Source: Chionomys nivalis
Taxonomy: Eukaryota; Chordata; Mammalia; Rodentia; Cricetidae
NCBI RefSeq assembly: GCF_950005125.1
Contig: NC_080097.1
Location: 76,302,601-76,366,600, forward strand
Length of the DNA: 64,000 nucleotides
Direction: 5' to 3'
The notes beneath the pieces were generated by a model, which was given only the letters and a program-made list of their open reading frames with translations, was not told the origin of the DNA and searched no databases. This document shows, piece by piece, positions 63,986 to 64,000 of the stretch (positions within the stretch are counted from its first letter, which is position 1; every line of letters begins with the position of its first letter). The position numbers were made by a program, and so were the translations under genes.

Positions 63986-64000
63986 TTTATGTTTTAAAAA

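Overview
The window looks like mammalian, most likely murid-type rodent, nuclear DNA. The right-hand 3.2 kb (60800-64000) carries degenerate B1, B2/B3 and ID-type SINEs, an old L2-like tail and two candidate spliced exons. I see no bacterial, organellar or viral genes. The species cannot be fixed from sequence alone.

Positions 1-60599 (about 95% of the window) are one AT-rich satellite array. The basic monomer is about 159 bp (158-161). It is organised as a higher-order repeat (HOR) of 30 diverged monomers, and the whole 4.77-kb block is copied head to tail almost without change. I placed unit boundaries by the recurring monomer-1 start (TGCATTTCTTAATAAAGC) at 1, 5445, 10216, 14988, 18177, 21366, 24555, 29327, 34096, 38864, 42051, 46819, 51587, 56359 and 60180. 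This gives eight 30-mers (4768-4772 bp), four 20-mers (3187-3189 bp), one 24-mer (3821 bp), one 34-mer (5444 bp) and a partial unit cut by a gap: about 380 monomers. The array runs off the left edge; its right end is hidden.

All length variants can be explained by block deletions or duplications joining only three monomers of the 30-mer (numbers 16, 20 and 26), each at the same place inside the monomer. The block sizes agree exactly (1594 = 957 + 637 bp). Single-base variants are shared in patches between neighbouring units, as expected from unequal exchange and conversion. Variation among monomers is concentrated at three CpG positions, in the pattern left by methylated-CpG decay.

60600-60799 is a 200-N assembly gap exactly at the satellite/unique border. 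To its right, two open, splice-flanked segments on the minus strand (62264-62332 and 61210-61308) join in frame and encode a leucine-zipper-like coiled coil. I could not name the gene. Its direction of transcription runs into the gap and the satellite array, so the array may be intronic or may abut or truncate the gene. The short ORFs inside the satellite are not treated as genes.
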